The notes under the pieces were generated by a model. It was not told the origin of the DNA, ran no database searches, and worked only from the letters and a program-made list of their open reading frames with translations. 10,125 nucleotides of DNA from Endothia cerciana (lineage: Eukaryota; Ascomycota; Sordariomycetes; Diaporthales; Cryphonectriaceae): contig JALRMH010000114.1 of NCBI GenBank assembly GCA_026119935.1, positions 11,946-22,070 of the forward strand, read 5' to 3'. Positions 7,990 through 10,125 of the stretch are shown here, piece by piece; within the stretch, counting starts at the first letter, position 1; every line of letters begins with the position of its first letter. A program made the translations under genes and the position numbers.

Positions 7990-8480
7990 AAGCACGTACA
8001 ATACACGAGTACGTTTGGGACAGGAGTTTTTGGCACGTACAGTACACGAGTACGTTTGGGACAGCAACAACCGTACAATACACGAGTACGGGTCGACATT
8101 AATACACCTCGCCGTCGACACATGAGCACGTTTGGAACACTGGAATTTTCGCCACGTACAGTACACGGGTACGTTTGGGACAGCAACAACCGTACAATAC
8201 ACGAGTACGGGTCGACACTAATACAGCTCGCCGTCGGCACACACGAGCACATTTGGGACACAGGAATCGTCGCCACGTACAGTAAGCACACGGGTACGGG
8301 TCGACGTCGGTGCATCTCGCCGTCAACGCACGAGCACATTTGGGACATACGGGAATCGTCGCCATGTACGGTACACGGGTACACACAGGTCGACAACAAC
8401 ATGGTGAGCCGTACAACAACACGAGTACGGGCGGGCAAGGTGTCGTCGACACAGGAGACACCGGCCTCAGGATAAGCGCG
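7990..8480. repeat. Decayed 119-bp-period array carrying 19-nt CGTAC...GTACG elements
   Basis: A 19-nt element CGTACARTACACGRGTACG occurs at 7995, 8036, 8072, 8155 and 8191; 8036/8072 and 8155/8191 are pairs 36 bp apart, repeated after 119 bp. Between them are TTTGGGACAGCAACAAC, GGTCGACAYTAATACA and CTCGCCGTCG segments. Copies decay to the right. It begins about 60 bp past the MAT1-2-1 stop, so it may be transcribed in the 3' untranslated region. The long minus-strand frame across it is an artefact. Confidence 0.9.
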
Positions 8481-8659
8481 AGTACCGGAGCCAAACGGCT
8501 TAGCAGGGAAAGGCAGTTGCAAAATGAATTTTAGTTCTGATTCTAGTTACTCAATGATACAAAAAGGGTTCTCCCACCAATCCTGTGTGGCGTGCTACAG
8601 ATGTGATGTCCCCCGACCAGGCGGTATCGTGACGGCGGCGATCTAATGCGGGTTCTGGT

Positions 8660-8812
8660 GGGTGCGCAGGGGGGGGCAGACTGGTGGGGCAGACTGGTGG
8701 GGCAGGGCTGGCGGGGCAGACTGGTGGGGCAGGCTGGCGGGGCAGGCTAGCGGGGCAGGCTAGCGGGGCAGACTGGTGGGGCAGACTGGTGGGGCAGGGC
8801 TGGGGATTGGAA
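8660..8812. repeat. G-rich 14-bp minisatellite (GGGGCAGRCTRGYG)
   Basis: About ten 14-bp units read GGGGCAGACTGGTG, GGGGCAGGCTGGCG or GGGGCAGGCTAGCG, with some one-base length variants (GGGCTGG). Every unit carries a G4 run, so the G-strand could form quadruplexes. Confidence 0.92.
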
Positions 8813-8855
8813 TAGGGATAGGGGAGGGTTGAGGTGAGAGGCCGGGACGACGGAC

Positions 8856-8888
<33 letters not shown>

Positions 8889-9000
8889 TGACGGACGGTG
8901 GACGAAGACAGACGAGACACAGGATCAGGATAGATGACGAGGACGGACGAGACGAGATCAGGATGGAGGACGAAGACGGACGGCAGAGGCGGACAGACGG
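8813..9000. repeat. GGACGA-type purine-rich repeats
   Basis: A run of GAGGAC units is densest at 8857-8887, followed by scattered GGACGA, GACGGACG and AGGATGA variants. The plus strand is almost free of T. Confidence 0.85.
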
Positions 9001-9385
9001 GCCAGTAATAAACAACAGACAACAGACGACGGACAGCAGACGGCAGACAGCAGACGGCAGACAACAGGCGACGACGACAGACGACGACGACAATAAACGA
9101 CAGACGACAGATAACAGACAACACACGGCGACGACAGACGGCGACGACAGACGGCGACGACAGACGGCAGACAACACACGGCAGACGACAGACGACGACG
9201 ACAATAAACGACAGACGACAGATAACAGACAACACACGGCAGACGACAGACGACAGATAACAGACAACACACGGCAGACGACAGACGACAGATAACAGAC
9301 AACACACGGCAGACGACACACGGCAGATAACAGACAACACACGGCAGACGGCAGACAACACGGCAGACAACAGACGACGGCGACA
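9001..9385. repeat. CAGACAACA/CGACAGACGACA array with 35-bp and 111-bp periods
   Basis: Exact 35-bp periodicity is seen at 9231, 9266 and 9301 (AACACACGGCAGACGACAGA). A longer unit holding CAATAAACGACAGACGACAG recurs at 9091 and 9202 (offset 111). The plus strand is T-poor and A/C/G-rich, so long frames stay open on the plus strand and cysteine/valine-rich frames on the minus strand; neither is taken as a gene. Confidence 0.93.
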
Positions 9386-10125
9386 ATGAGCATCAGGTCC
9401 GAGATGGGCCAGAAGACATGCTAGGGGGCAGCGAGGTTGAGAACTCGAGTTGTGGCCACCAGGGCATCGCGGATGGTCTGGCGCCCTCGGCGGGTTGGCA
9501 AGGCGTCGGAAAAGAGAAAGGGGGGGCTGCGGGTCGGGGGTGTCTAGGGTTCCTCTTGTCGGGCAATTTCTCGATTGTTCTTGTGTGTGGGGTTGTCGTG
9601 TCCCCCCCTCTTCCTCTTGACGTCGAGGGGGGGGGGGGGAGGGTGACTAGCTAGCTATATATATATATACAACACATGGGGGGGGCGAAAGAAAGAATGG
9701 CAGTGATGGGGGTGGGCGTTGCTTTGGTCGAAAGACTATACCGTGGGCACCGCCGCAGAGGACGAGGCGCGGTAGGCCGGATACGGCTGCCGTTGGCCGG
9801 TATATTGTCAGGGCGTTGGACCCCCCCCCCGGCTGTTCTGTGATGGCTATTTCTCTGCTGCTGGGCGCCCCTGTATTGCTGGCTAGGCTGTGCTCGAGAG
9901 GGGGCATTATGCCTGGCCTCGGGCCCCCTCCTTGTCTGGAGCATTGTGACAGTACCGGGTTATTGAGGGTATATATATGGACGAAAGCTGCCTATCGCCG
10001 TGACGCAGGATGGCCGTCGGGAGGCCAAACCCAACGTGACTCAAGGTTGACCATTACCAGAATCAAGGAGTCGCACGATGGCATAGCTCGTGGCGGCGGC
10101 GGCGGCGCCTATCAGAAGGGTCTGC
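9386..10125. other. Low-complexity tail without a supported gene
   Basis: The segment has a 13-G run (9627-9639), a CTAG/TA microsatellite (about 9646-9669), a 10-C run (9821-9830), TATATATA (9970-9977) and a (GGC)n tract (10092-10107). On the minus strand an ATG at 9944 lies about 26 nt after TATATATA with a good context and opens a 97-aa frame, but that frame crosses the 10-C homopolymer and ends in the TA repeat. Another minus-strand frame from 9907 overlaps it. I cannot choose between them or match either to a family. Confidence 0.45.

Noticed and set aside
7995..8400. CRISPR-like repeat and spacer pattern
   Set aside because: The spacers are themselves repeats, the spacing is irregular, and the genome is eukaryotic.
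7227..8522. 431-aa minus-strand frame
   Set aside because: It runs antisense to MAT1-2-1 exons 2 and 3 and across the 119-bp array; the composition is explained by those sequences.
8551..9393. 280-aa minus-strand frame with cysteine/leucine/serine/valine repeats resembling a cysteine-rich protein
   Set aside because: It is a direct readout of the CAGACAACA-type and GGGGCAG arrays, with alternative frames equally open.
9651..9944. 97-aa minus-strand frame with TATATATA upstream
   Set aside because: The start context is fair, but the frame passes a 10-C homopolymer and ends in a TA repeat; another frame overlaps it. Kept only as a remark in the tail region.
1..10125. tRNA, rRNA or transposon genes
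   Set aside because: No tRNA T-loop and acceptor pattern, rRNA core sequence, transposase, reverse transcriptase motif or terminal repeats were recognised by eye.

Overview
The window looks like part of a mating-type (MAT) region of a filamentous ascomycete, most likely a sordariomycete and perhaps of the order Hypocreales. The anchor is a three-exon gene at 6947-7934 (+). It encodes a MATA-type HMG-box protein, and one of its introns splits the serine codon inside the HMG box, the usual intron site in MAT1-2-1 genes. Short introns (54-77 nt) with GTRNGT-type donors and CTRAC branch sites, together with a pyrimidine-rich leader, also point to a filamentous ascomycete. The species cannot be fixed from this sequence alone.

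Layout: positions 1-4950 are almost wholly tandem repeats, about ten unrelated minisatellite families laid end to end (units of 9 to 94 bp), with short unique GC-rich pieces between them. Positions 5029-7934 form a low-copy island with two divergently transcribed genes. On the minus strand, 6011-5029 holds an unrecognised two-exon gene (301 aa) with an acidic C-terminus, possibly a MAT1-1-2-like or other MAT-locus accessory gene. On the plus strand is MAT1-2-1. Between them lie about 930 bp of less GC-rich DNA with a CCAAT box, an HMG-type AACAATGG motif, an ATG-free CT-rich leader and a small possible coding exon. From 7970 to 9385 tandem repeats resume (a decayed 119-bp array, a G-rich 14-bp array, a GGACGA array and a 35-bp array in a T-poor strand). 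The tail, 9386-10125, is low-complexity DNA with no convincing gene.

MAT1-2-1 would act as the mating-type transcription factor that sets sexual identity and controls pheromone and receptor genes. The divergent neighbour shares its upstream region and may be co-regulated. The usual MAT flanking genes APN2 and SLA2 are not seen in the window; minisatellites occupy the flanks instead. The long open reading frames across the arrays are by-products of repeat composition and of unit lengths that are multiples of three, and are not annotated as genes.
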